From contig NZ_QPIG01000001.1 in assembly GCF_003337215.1 (NCBI RefSeq), positions 1,054,001 to 1,118,000 of the forward strand: DNA of 64,000 bases, read 5' to 3'. The notes beneath the pieces were generated by a model. That model searched no databases and was not told where the DNA came from. It was given only the letters and a program-made list of their open reading frames with translations. The first letter of the stretch is position 1; each line of letters starts with the position of its first letter. Positions 28,066 to 37,427 of this stretch are shown here, one piece after another. This DNA comes from Oceanihabitans sediminis (lineage in GTDB: Bacteria; Bacteroidota; Bacteroidia; Flavobacteriales; Flavobacteriaceae). The position numbers and the translations under genes were made by a program.

Positions 28066-29160
28066 ATGAGTAATAAGTCAAACTCATTAAGAGCTTTAGC
28101 GCTCCAAAAATTTAAAAAGAATTTTTGGGGCGTTTTTAGTTTTTGGTTTATCGTCTTGATTGGCTTTATTTCTGTGTTTGCTTATGTAATAGCTCCAGAT
28201 AATTCGCAGCATGCTAATCAAATGCATTTATCCATACATTCTAAAAAACCTGGATTTAAGGTGCAAATGCTAAGTATTCCTTCAAAAATGAATGAATATC
28301 AAGGCTTTTTGGATAAGATGTTCTTCGGAAGAAAAAATGTAGCAACCGAAATTCCTATCTCTAATTATAGTATTGAAAACCATCATGTAACTTATACGGA
28401 ATATGCTTCCGATGGCTTAGAAGGAATTACTAAAACCATCGATTTTTCGGATTTATCAGCAGAAGAAATACAGCAATTAATTACTCAGAAAACCTTTCTT
28501 TTCGGAACAGATAAATACGGAAGAGATCTTTTAAGTAGGATACTTGTAGGTGCTAGAATATCCTTTTTTATTGGTTTTGTAGCGGTGTTTATTTCTTTGG
28601 TTATTGGGGTTTTTATGGGAAGTATAGCAGGGTATTACGGCGGAAAAGTGGATGCTGTCATCATGTGGATCATTAATGTAACTTGGTCTATACCAACCTT
28701 ATTATTAGTTATTGCTATCACATTAGCATTAGGAAAAGGATTCTGGCAAGTCTTTATAGCGGTAGGCTTAACCATGTGGGTAGAAGTAGCAAGAGTGGTT
28801 CGCGGGCAAATAATTAGTGCAAAAGAAATGCAGTATGTTACTGCAGCAAAGGCTTTGGGTTTTAATGATTTTAGAATTATCACCAAGCATATTCTTCCTA
28901 ATATAATGGCTCCGGTAATTGTAATATCTGCAGCCAATTTTGCAGCAGCAATCTTAGTAGAAAGCGGATTGAGTTTTCTTGGTATTGGGGCGCAACCACC
29001 AATGGCAAGTTGGGGTGCAATGATAAAAGATCATTATAGTTATATTATACTAGGAAAACCTTACTTGGCAATAATTCCTGGCTTATGTATAATGAGTTTG
29101 GTTATGGCTTTTATGTTGATAGGTAATGCGCTAAGAGATGCGCTAGATGTAAAGAATTAG
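28066..29160 (+). CDS. Oligopeptide-type ABC transporter permease (DppC/OppC-like)
   Basis: A 364-residue inner-membrane permease with an N-terminal hydrophobic anchor (about 22-45), a periplasmic insert of about 110 residues, and five further segments. The LFGTDKYGRDLLSRILVGARIS stretch and the EAA-type loop (AKALGFNDFRIITKHILPN) are typical of DppC/OppC. No partner permease, ATPase or binding protein is next to it, so the rest of the transporter must be elsewhere. It may be co-transcribed with the protease upstream. Its stop is 3 bp from that of the convergent engB. Confidence 0.85.
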   Translation: MSNKSNSLRALALQKFKKNFWGVFSFWFIVLIGFISVFAYVIAPDNSQHANQMHLSIHSKKPGFKVQMLSIPSKMNEYQGFLDKMFFGRKNVATEIPISNYSIENHHVTYTEYASDGLEGITKTIDFSDLSAEEIQQLITQKTFLFGTDKYGRDLLSRILVGARISFFIGFVAVFISLVIGVFMGSIAGYYGGKVDAVIMWIINVTWSIPTLLLVIAITLALGKGFWQVFIAVGLTMWVEVARVVRGQIISAKEMQYVTAAKALGFNDFRIITKHILPNIMAPVIVISAANFAAAILVESGLSFLGIGAQPPMASWGAMIKDHYSYIILGKPYLAIIPGLCIMSLVMAFMLIGNALRDALDVKN

Positions 29161-29163
29161 CAG

Positions 29164-29769
29164 TTAATCTAACACCATATTAGCGTTTAAGGAATCTATA
29201 TATTCTAACACCTCTTCTTTTCCTATGTCTTTTGAAGAGGAAGTAATAAAGTAGTTTGGCATTTCTTCCCAGGTTTCTAAAAGAATATTTTTATAATCCT
29301 CCACATGGTTTTCAATGGCTTTAGGTTTCAACTTATCTGCTTTTGTAAATATGATTGAAAACGGAATACCATTTTCTCCTAACCATTGCATGAATTCTAA
29401 ATCAACTGGTTGTGGTTTATGTCTAATATCTACCAATACAAAACCTGTAACTAATTGTTCGCGTAAGGCAAAATATTGGGTAATAAATTTCTGAAATGTC
29501 TTTTTTGCAGATTTTGAAACTTTAGCATATCCGTAGCCTGGTAAATCTACCAAGTACCATTCTTCATTTATTAAAAAATGATTGATTAGTTGTGTCTTTC
29601 CTGGTCTTCCTGATGTTTTTGCTAAGCTTTTTCTGCTGGTAAGCATGTTTATTAACGAAGATTTTCCAACATTACTTCTACCAATAAAAGCATATTCTGG
29701 AATGTTGTTTTTAGGACATTTTGCAACATCCGAATTACTCATTACAAATTCTGCCGATTTTATTTTCAT
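29164..29769 (-). CDS. engB: Ribosome biogenesis GTPase EngB/YihA
   Basis: A 201-residue GTPase needed for large-subunit ribosome assembly. G motifs: G1 [10 protein letters not shown]2 Thr in GKTQLIN, G3 DLPGYG, G4 TKADK and G5 SSSKDIG. Length is standard. It starts at ATG 29769 and is separated by 59 bp from the hydrolase gene upstream on the same strand. Confidence 0.96.
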   Translation of the reverse strand: MKIKSAEFVMSNSDVAKCPKNNIPEYAFIGRSNVGKSSLINMLTSRKSLAKTSGRPGKTQLINHFLINEEWYLVDLPGYGYAKVSKSAKKTFQKFITQYFALREQLVTGFVLVDIRHKPQPVDLEFMQWLGENGIPFSIIFTKADKLKPKAIENHVEDYKNILLETWEEMPNYFITSSSKDIGKEEVLEYIDSLNANMVLD

Positions 29770-29828
29770 GTCTAATTTTCGTTAATCCCAATAACTATGG
29801 GTGTGATTTTTGGTTTTAATGAAACTGT

Positions 29829-30593
29829 TTAAAAGCCTCTTTTGGTTAACCAAGCATCAAGGATTTCATTAAATTTTTCAGGGTGTTCCATCATTGCAGC
29901 ATGACCACATTTGTCTATCCAAAATAGTTCAGAATCTGGTAATAAAGCATTGAATTCATCTGCAACTTCTGGCGGAGTTACGGTGTCATTTTTTCCCCAA
30001 ATAATGCAAACAGGGGTTTTCATATTAGGCAAGTCTTTTGCCATATTATGTCTTATTGCACTTTTAGCAATAGCTAGTGTTTTTATAAGCTTGTTTCTGT
30101 CGTTTACCGTTTCATAAACTTCATCTACAATTTCTTTAGTAGCAACTTCAGGATCATAAAAAACATCTTGTGCTTTTTTCCTAATCACCTCATAGTCACT
30201 ACGCTTTGTGTATCCGCCTCCCATTGCACTTTCGTACAAACCTGAACTTCCTGTTATAATTAAAGCTTTTACTTTTTCAGGATAAATTTTTGTGTGGTAT
30301 AGGCCAATATGTCCTCCTAAAGAGTTTCCTAGTAAGATTACTTCCGTAAGGCCTTTAAACTCGATAAATTCATGCAAGTATTTAGCGAAGCTCTTTACGT
30401 TTGTTTTTAGTAAAGACATGCTGTATACTGGTAATTGCGGGATAATAACTTTATATCCTCTTTGGCTAAAGTGGTCAGTTACAGCGTCAAAGTTACTTAA
30501 CCCACCCATTAGTCCGTGTAGAACAATGATAGGAGTTCCTTCTCCAACTTCAATATAGCTATAGTCTTTTTCTTTTTTTAAGCGATGCGCCAT
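29829..30593 (-). CDS. Alpha/beta-fold hydrolase
   Basis: A 254-residue cytosolic hydrolase with HGLMGG (oxyanion loop), the nucleophile elbow GNSLGG (Ser about 93), an Asp in WGKNDTVTP and a His in CGHAAMMEHPEKF, so the triad is intact. It resembles the MhpC/BioH-type esterase group but the substrate cannot be named. It is divergent from mraZ; the 300-bp gap between them carries the mraZ promoter near its right end. Confidence 0.85.
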   Translation of the reverse strand: MAHRLKKEKDYSYIEVGEGTPIIVLHGLMGGLSNFDAVTDHFSQRGYKVIIPQLPVYSMSLLKTNVKSFAKYLHEFIEFKGLTEVILLGNSLGGHIGLYHTKIYPEKVKALIITGSSGLYESAMGGGYTKRSDYEVIRKKAQDVFYDPEVATKEIVDEVYETVNDRNKLIKTLAIAKSAIRHNMAKDLPNMKTPVCIIWGKNDTVTPPEVADEFNALLPDSELFWIDKCGHAAMMEHPEKFNEILDAWLTKRGF

Positions 30594-30815
30594 GTATTAG
30601 TTAGTCATTTCTAGTTAAAAACAAATATAGTTAAATCCTTTAAAATATAACTATTTAATTAAAAACACTCCTAAGAGTTTTTTGAACTAGATATCAACAA
30701 GTTTTAAAGGGGTGAAGAAAATATGGTTTTAAGTTCTTGATATATAGGTTTAAATGCTGTTTCAAGGGTTTTCTTGTCGGAAGAATTTTCCATTTGAACG
30801 AAAATTTATTAACAA

Positions 30816-30845
30816 TGTGGTAAAATGTGGTAAAAAGTGGTAGAA
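30816..30845 (+). promoter_or_regulatory. MraZ operator: three tandem 10-bp boxes
   Basis: TGTGGTAAAA (30816-30825), TGTGGTAAAA (30826-30835) and AGTGGTAGAA (30836-30845) repeat head to tail with exactly one helical turn between them. MraZ is known to repress its own operon by binding three or four direct GTGG/TGGG-type repeats spaced by 10 bp. The boxes occupy the place where the -33 element would be, just before the -7 box, which explains repression by promoter occlusion. Upstream of this, 30594-30815 shows nothing I can assign. Confidence 0.85.
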
Positions 30846-30852
30846 TTTTCAA

Positions 30853-30860
30853 TATATTTG
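30853..30860 (+). promoter_or_regulatory. -7 box of the dcw operon promoter
   Basis: TATATTTG, a perfect TAnnTTTG, 7 bp after the last MraZ box and 32 bp before the GTG start of mraZ. No TTG stands at the -33 distance; the third MraZ box is there instead. Confidence 0.65.
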
Positions 30861-30892
30861 AATCTTAATTGTTTAAACACCTTAAAGTTACA

Positions 30893-31363
30893 GTGAACTC
30901 ATTGATAGGAACATACGAATGCAAAGTTGACGCAAAAGGAAGGTTAATGCTTCCTGCTGCGCTGAAAAAGCAGTTATCTCCTGTTTTGCAAGATGGGTTT
31001 GTGCTTAAAAGAGCAGTTTTTCAACCTTGTTTGGAATTGTATCCAATGAGCGAATGGCAAGTGCTAATGCGCAAGATAAATAAGCTTAATCGTTTCAATA
31101 AAAAAAACGATGAATTTATTAGAAGATTTACTGCTGGTGTGAAAATGGTTGAGGTCGATGCAACAGGTCGATTGTTAATCCCAAAAGACCTGGTGGTTTT
31201 TGCAGATATCACAAAAGATATTGTGCTTTCTTCTGCAATAAACATTGTTGAGATTTGGGATAAAGATAAATATGAACAAGCTATTGATGCTGCTGCTTTA
31301 GATTTTGCAGATTTAGCAGAAGAGGTAATGGGACAAGACGATGACGAAGATGGAATATCATAA
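30893..31363 (+). CDS. mraZ: Transcriptional regulator MraZ
   Basis: A 156-residue protein with two SpoVT-AbrB DNA-binding halves, each with the DxxGRLxxP core (CKVDAKGRLMLP and VEVDATGRLLIP). It represses the dcw operon through the three boxes just upstream. No ATG is available: I place the start at GTG 30893, giving NSLIGTYECK at the N-terminus as in related proteins; TTG 30869 would put the start almost on the predicted transcription start, and TTG 30908 is the other choice. The end overlaps rsmH by 23 bp. Confidence 0.92.
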   Translation: MNSLIGTYECKVDAKGRLMLPAALKKQLSPVLQDGFVLKRAVFQPCLELYPMSEWQVLMRKINKLNRFNKKNDEFIRRFTAGVKMVEVDATGRLLIPKDLVVFADITKDIVLSSAINIVEIWDKDKYEQAIDAAALDFADLAEEVMGQDDDEDGIS

Positions 31364-32246
31364 TCCGGTTTTACTAAAAGAAACCGTTGACGGTTTAGAT
31401 ATCAAAGAAGATGGCATTTATGTAGATGTCACTTTTGGTGGTGGCGGTCATAGTAAAGAAATATTGAGAAGGCTTGGTCCAAACGGAAAGTTGTATGCTT
31501 TTGATCAAGATCCAGATGCTCTTGAAAATACTATAGACGATGAGCGTTTTACCTTGATTCATGAAAATTTCAGACACATGAAACGCTTTTTAAGGTTTTA
31601 TGGGGTGAAGCAGGTAGATGGAATCTTGGCTGATTTCGGAGTTTCTTCACATCAATTCGATGTGGCGGAACGTGGTTTCTCTACCCGATTTGAAGCGGAC
31701 TTAGATATGAGGATGAATCAGAAAAGTGATCTTTCTGCTTTTCATGTGGTAAATGAATATGATGAGGAGCAATTGAAGCAGGTATTATTGCAATATGGTG
31801 AATTAAGGCAAGCTCCAGCTATGGCTAAAGTGATTGTGGAGGAAAGAGAAAGTGAGCCAATAAAAACAAGTGAGCAGTTAAAAAGTGTGTTGAAGCGCTT
31901 TTTGCAACATAAAAAAGAGAATAAAGTTTTAGCGCAGATTTATCAAGCTATACGTATAGAGGTGAATCAAGAAATAGAAGCTCTAAAAGAGTTTTTATTG
32001 CAAACACCAGAGGTTTTAAAGCAAGATGGGCGATTAAGTTTTATCTCATACCACTCTTTAGAAGATAGGTTGGTAAAGCGTTTTATTAGAAATGGCCTGT
32101 TTGAAGGAGAACCTGAGCGAGATATGTTTGGAAATTATGAAGTGCCACTTAAGAAAGTTGGTGGGCTTATTGTTCCGACAAGAGAAGAAATTAAGATGAA
32201 TAATAGAGCGAGAAGTGCAAAGCTTCGAATTGCTAAAAAGTTTTAG
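31341..32246 (+). CDS. rsmH: 16S rRNA (cytosine1402-N4)-methyltransferase
   Basis: A 301-residue SAM-dependent methyltransferase (formerly MraW). Motifs: YHNPVLLKE at the N-terminus, DVTFGGGGHSKEIL (SAM site), ILADFGVSSHQFD, and SYHSLEDRLVKRF near the C-terminus, all family hallmarks. ATG 31341 overlaps the mraZ end; ATG 31350 is nearly as good and would remove three residues. Second gene of the dcw operon. Confidence 0.96.
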   Translation: MTKMEYHNPVLLKETVDGLDIKEDGIYVDVTFGGGGHSKEILRRLGPNGKLYAFDQDPDALENTIDDERFTLIHENFRHMKRFLRFYGVKQVDGILADFGVSSHQFDVAERGFSTRFEADLDMRMNQKSDLSAFHVVNEYDEEQLKQVLLQYGELRQAPAMAKVIVEERESEPIKTSEQLKSVLKRFLQHKKENKVLAQIYQAIRIEVNQEIEALKEFLLQTPEVLKQDGRLSFISYHSLEDRLVKRFIRNGLFEGEPERDMFGNYEVPLKKVGGLIVPTREEIKMNNRARSAKLRIAKKF

Positions 32247-32279
32247 TTAAAAGAGTATTAGTTTTCAGTAAGAGTAAAG

Positions 32280-32600
32280 ATGAAAAAAAACATCTATAGT
32301 TTATTAAAAGGAAAATTTTTGACTAGTAATGGGGCTTCTCAAAACTGGGTGATGATTTTTTACTTGTTGACTTTGGCTATTGTAACTATAGGTAGTTCGC
32401 ATAGTGCAGATCAAAAAGTACATGAGATTGCTAAACTTAATAATGAGGTAAAAGAGCTTCGCTCAATTATGATAGATGGTAGAGGACAACTCATGAAGCT
32501 GAAAAAAGAATCTTATTTAGAAAAGAAGATGGGGGAAAAGGGAATTGCTATTTCAGAAATCCCCCCACATAAAATAAAAGTTAAATCACAAAAAGAATAG
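32280..32600 (+). CDS. ftsL: FtsL-like cell division protein
   Basis: A 106-residue bitopic protein: about 22 cytoplasmic residues, one membrane helix (about 23-41, VMIFYLLTLAIVTIGSS) and a periplasmic coiled coil (KVHEIAKLNNEVKELRSIM). Sequence identity to E. coli FtsL is negligible; the assignment rests on topology and on its fixed place between rsmH and ftsI. FtsL is expected to activate the FtsW-FtsI synthase pair together with FtsQ and an FtsB equivalent that is not in this cluster. Confidence 0.85.
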   Translation: MKKNIYSLLKGKFLTSNGASQNWVMIFYLLTLAIVTIGSSHSADQKVHEIAKLNNEVKELRSIMIDGRGQLMKLKKESYLEKKMGEKGIAISEIPPHKIKVKSQKE

Positions 32601-32606
32601 TTCAAA

Positions 32607-34634
32607 TTGGCAGTAAGCGAAAAGAACATATTAAACCGATCGTATTTTGTTGCAGGATGTATGTTCATCTTTGCTCTGGCTGTTGTGGTTAAATTACTTA
32701 CTATACAGTTTGTGCAAGGTGATAAGTACAGAGCGTTGGCAGCAGAGAGGTTAGTTAAAAAAGTGACTATTCCTGCCAATCGTGGAAATGTATATTCTGT
32801 TAATGGAAATCTTTTAGCTACTTCTGTTCCAAAGTATGATATCCGATTTGATGCTGTTACACCAAGTTCTGCAACTTTTGAAAAATATTTAAAACCTTTA
32901 AGTGATGAGCTTTCAAAGTATCATGGAAAGCCATCTTCTTATTATCAAAAAGAACTTCGTAAAGCAAGAGTTAATAGAAATAGATATTACCGCTTGGCAA
33001 AGAATATAGGTTATGGGGATTATGTGAAGTTTCGCAATTTCCCAATGCTAAATTTAGGAGCTTATAAAGGAGGTCTTATTGTGGAGCAAACTACAAAAAG
33101 AGAACACCCAATGGGTGGTATAGCGCAGCGTACTATTGGTTATGAGCGTGTAGATGAAGATGGAAATATAACACGCCCGGGAATTGATGGTGCTTTTGGT
33201 ATGAAGTACTTAAGTGGTGTTGATGGAGAGAGATTGAAGCAGAAAATTGGAAAAGGACAATGGAAACCTATAGTAGATTATAACCAGGTTGAACCAAAAG
33301 ACGGCTACGATGTTTATACAACAATAGATGTGAATATTCAGGATATAGCACATCATGCTTTGTTAAAGCAATTAGAAGAATATGATGCAGAACATGGTTG
33401 TGTTGTGGTTATGGAGGTTGAAACTGGTGAGATTCGAGCTATTTCCAACCTAGGAAGAACCCATGATAGTAAAACTGGTAGAAATTTTTATTACGAAAAA
33501 CTAAATTACGCTGTAGGGGAATCGCACGAGCCAGGTTCTACATTTAAGTTAATGGCTTTAATGGCTGCTTTAGAAGATAAGGTGGTGGATACTTCTACTG
33601 TTGTAGATACAAAACAAGGAAGAAAAGTTTTTTACGGAAGGTCTATCTACGATTCAAAACATGGTGGTTACGGAAAAATATCTGTAGCAAGATCTTTTGA
33701 GGTTTCATCAAATATAGCACTAGCTTCTATTGTAGATGAAAACTATGCTAGTAAGCCAGAAAAATTTATTAATAGATTAAAAAGTTGGTCTTTAGATAAG
33801 CCTTTAGGGTTGTCGATTATAGGAGAAGGGGAGCCAGTGATTCCTGGTCCGGGGCATGAGTTGTGGAGTAGAAATGCATTGCCTTCTATGGCTTATGGCT
33901 ATAATGTGAGGTTGACACCTTTGCAAACATTAACCTTCTATAACGCTGTTGCTAATAACGGAGTGATGGTTAGACCAAGATTTATTAAAGAAGTAAAAGA
34001 GTTTGAAAAGACTATAGAGACTTTTGATAGAGAAGTTATAAATAATAAAATCTGTTCCGATAAAACCTTAGGTGAAATTCAGGAGATACTTAAAAATGTT
34101 GTGGTTCGTGGAACCGGAAGAAGCTTGTATTCATCACATTTTTCTATGGCAGGTAAAACGGGTACAGCTCAAACAGAGTATTGGATGAAAGATTGGAAAG
34201 ATAACCGTAGATATGTGTCTACCTTTGCAGGTTATTTTCCAGCAGAAAACCCAAAATATTCTTGCATTGTAGTAATACATAAGCCTAGTACTAAAAAAGG
34301 ATATTATGGAGCAGATGTTTCTGGGCCAGTATTCAAACGTATTGCGCAAAAGATATTTACAGACACACCTATAACAGATGAGGTAGAAACGCTAGAGGTA
34401 CAAAATGCTTCTGTTGAAAAAGAGTTTCAATCATATTATCAAACGGCTCAAACGTATAAAACCATTATGCCTAATGTGGTTGGTTTACCTGCGATGGATG
34501 CTGTTTCTTTATTAGAAAATATGGATGTAGATGTGCAGGTGAAAATTACAGGTGCTGGAATTGTTAAAAGACAATCAATAGATAAAAATACCAAGCTTAA
34601 GAATAAACAAACAATAGTTTTAGTAGCATCGTGA
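32607..34634 (+). CDS. ftsI: Division-specific penicillin-binding protein FtsI (PBP3)
   Basis: A 675-residue septal transpeptidase with one N-terminal membrane helix (about 14-34), a dimerisation/pedestal region, the transpeptidase domain and one C-terminal PASTA domain (about 620-675, IMPNVVGLPAMDAVSLLE). Active-site motifs: STFK (Ser311 nucleophile, Lys314), SSN (367-369) and KTG (517-519). The start is TTG 32607, which gives AVSEKNILNRSYF as in relatives; the first ATG (32661) lies inside the membrane helix. Six bp after ftsL; overlaps murE by 4 bp. Confidence 0.95.
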   Translation: MAVSEKNILNRSYFVAGCMFIFALAVVVKLLTIQFVQGDKYRALAAERLVKKVTIPANRGNVYSVNGNLLATSVPKYDIRFDAVTPSSATFEKYLKPLSDELSKYHGKPSSYYQKELRKARVNRNRYYRLAKNIGYGDYVKFRNFPMLNLGAYKGGLIVEQTTKREHPMGGIAQRTIGYERVDEDGNITRPGIDGAFGMKYLSGVDGERLKQKIGKGQWKPIVDYNQVEPKDGYDVYTTIDVNIQDIAHHALLKQLEEYDAEHGCVVVMEVETGEIRAISNLGRTHDSKTGRNFYYEKLNYAVGESHEPGSTFKLMALMAALEDKVVDTSTVVDTKQGRKVFYGRSIYDSKHGGYGKISVARSFEVSSNIALASIVDENYASKPEKFINRLKSWSLDKPLGLSIIGEGEPVIPGPGHELWSRNALPSMAYGYNVRLTPLQTLTFYNAVANNGVMVRPRFIKEVKEFEKTIETFDREVINNKICSDKTLGEIQEILKNVVVRGTGRSLYSSHFSMAGKTGTAQTEYWMKDWKDNRRYVSTFAGYFPAENPKYSCIVVIHKPSTKKGYYGADVSGPVFKRIAQKIFTDTPITDEVETLEVQNASVEKEFQSYYQTAQTYKTIMPNVVGLPAMDAVSLLENMDVDVQVKITGAGIVKRQSIDKNTKLKNKQTIVLVAS

Positions 34635-36094
34635 TAGAGTTAAAAGACATATTATATAAAGTAAATATCAATGCAGTTGTTGGTAGTACGAAGGTGTTTG
34701 TTAGAAATATAAATTCTGACTCACGCAAAATTACTGCTGATGATGTTTTTGTTGCGGTAAAAGGTACTATTGTAGATGGTCACGATTATATTGAAACAGC
34801 TATCAAGCAAGGTGCAAAAGCTATAATTTGTGAGAATTTACCAGATAATCTTGAGCCTAATATCACCTATGTTGAGGTGAAAGAGGCAACAGCTGCACTA
34901 GCAATAATTGCTTCTAATTATTACGGTTCTCCTTCGCAAAACTTAAAACTTGTTGGGGTAACAGGTACTAATGGTAAAACAACTATTGCTACTTTGTTGT
35001 ATCAGCTGTTTAAAAACGCGGGATATAAAGTTGGACTGCTTTCTACGGTGAAAATTATGGTAGATGAAAAAGAGTATCAAACTTCTCATACAACTCCAGA
35101 TTCATTAACCATCAATCGTTATTTAAAAGAAATGAGCGATGAGGGTGTGGAGTTTTGCTTTATGGAAGTGAGTTCTCACGGAATTCATCAAAATAGAACC
35201 GAAGCACTTCATTTTGAAGGTGGGATTTTTACGAATTTGTCCCATGATCATTTAGATTATCATGAAACATTCGCAGAGTATCGAGATGTGAAAAAACAGT
35301 TTTTCGATAAACTTCCATCTACTGCCTTTGCATTAGTAAATGTAGATGATAAGAATGGAAATGTGATGCTTCAAAATACTAAAGCTATAAAGCATAGCTA
35401 TGCACTAAAAAACTATGCAGATTATAAAGCGCAAATTTTAGAAAATCAATTTAGTGGCTTGTTGCTTAAGATTGATAATGCTGAGGTGTGGACAAAGCTT
35501 ATTGGGGAATTCAATGCTTATAATGTTTTAGCGATTTATGCTACTGCTGAATTGTTAGGCTTAGAGAAAGTAGAGATTCTTCGATTAATAAGTGCTTTAG
35601 AAAGTGTTAGCGGAAGGTTTCAGTATTTGATTTCAGATGCTAAAATTACAGCAATAGTAGATTATGCACATACGCCAGATGCATTGCAAAACGTGTTGCA
35701 AACCATAAATAGTATTCGTACGAAAAACGAAGAGCTAATTACGGTTGTTGGTTGTGGTGGTGATAGAGATAAAACCAAAAGACCAAAAATGGGTAATATC
35801 GCTTCGGCTTTAAGTACCAAAGCTATTTTTACTAGTGATAATCCAAGAACAGAAGTTCCTGAAGCTATTATTGAAGATATAGAAAAAGGTGTGGATCCTC
35901 TGAATTTCAAAAAAACCATGTCTATTACCGATAGAAGACAGGCTATAAAAACCGCTTGTCAGTTAGCAAATGCAAATGATATCATTTTAATAGCTGGTAA
36001 AGGACATGAAACCTATCAAGAGATTCATGGTAAGCGTCATGATTTTGATGATTTCAAAATAGTGCAAGAATTCTTAAAACAATTAGAAAAATAA
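34631..36094 (+). CDS. murE: UDP-MurNAc-tripeptide synthetase MurE (meso-DAP adding)
   Basis: A 487-residue Mur ligase adding meso-diaminopimelate to UDP-MurNAc-L-Ala-D-Glu. The ATP loop is GTNGKTT; the DNPR motif (403-406) is the one that selects DAP rather than lysine, so the wall is of the DAP type. Starts at GTG 34631, overlapping the ftsI stop (GTGA), which indicates translational coupling. The murF gene that normally follows is absent and mraY comes next after 51 bp. Confidence 0.96.
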   Translation: MIELKDILYKVNINAVVGSTKVFVRNINSDSRKITADDVFVAVKGTIVDGHDYIETAIKQGAKAIICENLPDNLEPNITYVEVKEATAALAIIASNYYGSPSQNLKLVGVTGTNGKTTIATLLYQLFKNAGYKVGLLSTVKIMVDEKEYQTSHTTPDSLTINRYLKEMSDEGVEFCFMEVSSHGIHQNRTEALHFEGGIFTNLSHDHLDYHETFAEYRDVKKQFFDKLPSTAFALVNVDDKNGNVMLQNTKAIKHSYALKNYADYKAQILENQFSGLLLKIDNAEVWTKLIGEFNAYNVLAIYATAELLGLEKVEILRLISALESVSGRFQYLISDAKITAIVDYAHTPDALQNVLQTINSIRTKNEELITVVGCGGDRDKTKRPKMGNIASALSTKAIFTSDNPRTEVPEAIIEDIEKGVDPLNFKKTMSITDRRQAIKTACQLANANDIILIAGKGHETYQEIHGKRHDFDDFKIVQEFLKQLEK

Positions 36095-36145
36095 TAAAGA
36101 TGTTAGGCAGAGCTTGTTAAAGCATCTCAATAAATGAAGTAAAGA

Positions 36146-37387
36146 ATGTTATACTACCTTTTTGAATATTTAGATAAACACTACCAATTCCCAGGAGCTT
36201 CACTCTATAGTTTTACAACTTTTAGAGCTGCTGCTGCTATAATAATATCGTTGTTGTTTTCTACAATATTTGGTAAGCGTATTATAGGCTTTTTACAAAG
36301 ACAGCAGGTAGGAGAGACCATTAGAGATCTAGGTTTAGAAGGACAGGCAGAAAAGGCTGGTACGCCAACAATGGGTGGTGTCATCATTATAATTGCAACC
36401 TTGTTACCGGTTTTTCTTTTAGCAAAACTTGAGAATATTTATATCATTCTGCTAATTGTTACTACCCTTTGGATGGGTGCAATCGGTTTTTTAGATGATT
36501 ATATCAAGAAGTTTAAAAACGATAAAGAAGGTCTAAAAGGAAGATTTAAAGTTTTAGGTCAGGTAGGGCTAGGAATCATCGTTGGGGCTACACTTTACTT
36601 TAGTCCAGATGTAACTATTAAAGAAAAACTGCCAGTAGCACAACAACAAGAGATTTTAGCTCAAAATCCAAATGCTACTCCGAGTATGTTTTTTAAAGCG
36701 GAAGAAGAGTCTACAAAAACAACTATTCCTTTTGTAAAAGGAAATGAGTTTGACTATGCAAGCCTAATTACTTGGATAAACCCAAAATGGGCAAAATATG
36801 CATGGATTGTATTTATACTGGCTTCTATTTTTATTATTACAGCAGTTTCAAACGGCGCAAATCTTACAGATGGAATTGATGGACTTGCCGCCGGAACATC
36901 CGCCATTATAGTATTCACACTTGGAATTTTTGCATTTGTGTCTGGGCATATCGTGTTTTCAGATTACTTGAATATCATGTATATCCCACGAATTGAAGAA
37001 ATCACTATTTATATAGCTGCATTTGTAGGAGCATTAATCGGTTTCTTATGGTATAACACCTATCCTGCTCAGGTTTTTATGGGGGATACAGGAAGCTTAA
37101 CCATAGGGGGAATTATCGCGGTAATAGCTATTGCAGTAAGAAAAGAGTGGCTTATTCCTGTGTTATGTGGAATCTTTTTAGCTGAAAACCTTTCGGTAGT
37201 AATGCAAGTAAGTTGGTTTAAATACACAAAGAAAAGATATGGTGAAGGAAGACGCATATTTAAAATGTCGCCTTTGCATCATCACTATCAGAAATCGGGA
37301 TATCACGAAAGTAAGATTGTTACTAGGTTTTGGATTGTAGGAATTCTATTAGCCATACTAACAATAGTAACATTAAAGATTAGATAA
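36146..37387 (+). CDS. mraY: Phospho-N-acetylmuramoyl-pentapeptide transferase
   Basis: A 413-residue integral membrane enzyme making lipid I from UDP-MurNAc-pentapeptide and undecaprenyl phosphate. Motifs: [15 protein letters not shown] (catalytic Asp pair), [20 protein letters not shown] and MSPLHHHY. It is about 50 residues longer than E. coli MraY because of a hydrophilic insert (about 155-210) before the NLTDG motif, an insert usual in Bacteroidota. Confidence 0.97.
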   Translation: MLYYLFEYLDKHYQFPGASLYSFTTFRAAAAIIISLLFSTIFGKRIIGFLQRQQVGETIRDLGLEGQAEKAGTPTMGGVIIIIATLLPVFLLAKLENIYIILLIVTTLWMGAIGFLDDYIKKFKNDKEGLKGRFKVLGQVGLGIIVGATLYFSPDVTIKEKLPVAQQQEILAQNPNATPSMFFKAEEESTKTTIPFVKGNEFDYASLITWINPKWAKYAWIVFILASIFIITAVSNGANLTDGIDGLAAGTSAIIVFTLGIFAFVSGHIVFSDYLNIMYIPRIEEITIYIAAFVGALIGFLWYNTYPAQVFMGDTGSLTIGGIIAVIAIAVRKEWLIPVLCGIFLAENLSVVMQVSWFKYTKKRYGEGRRIFKMSPLHHHYQKSGYHESKIVTRFWIVGILLAILTIVTLKIR

Positions 37388-37390
37388 ATG

Positions 37391-37424
37391 CTTGTCGTTC
37401 CTACGAAGGTAGGAATGTAGATAC
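37391..37424. repeat. Short palindromic element between mraY and murD
   Basis: CTTGTCGTTCCTACGAAGGTAGGAATG contains a 7-bp perfect stem (TTCCTAC 37398-37404, GTAGGAA 37409-37415) around GAAG. It strongly resembles the dispersed REP-like sequence GTCATTCCTGCGAAGGCAGGAAT found between genes in many genomes (from memory). It fills almost the whole mraY-murD gap. Confidence 0.55.
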
Positions 37425-37427
37425 AGA

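Noticed and set aside
32661-32663. ATG as the start of ftsI.
   Set aside because: It lies in the membrane helix and would delete the conserved cytoplasmic tail; TTG 32607 fits relatives and the 6-bp distance to ftsL.
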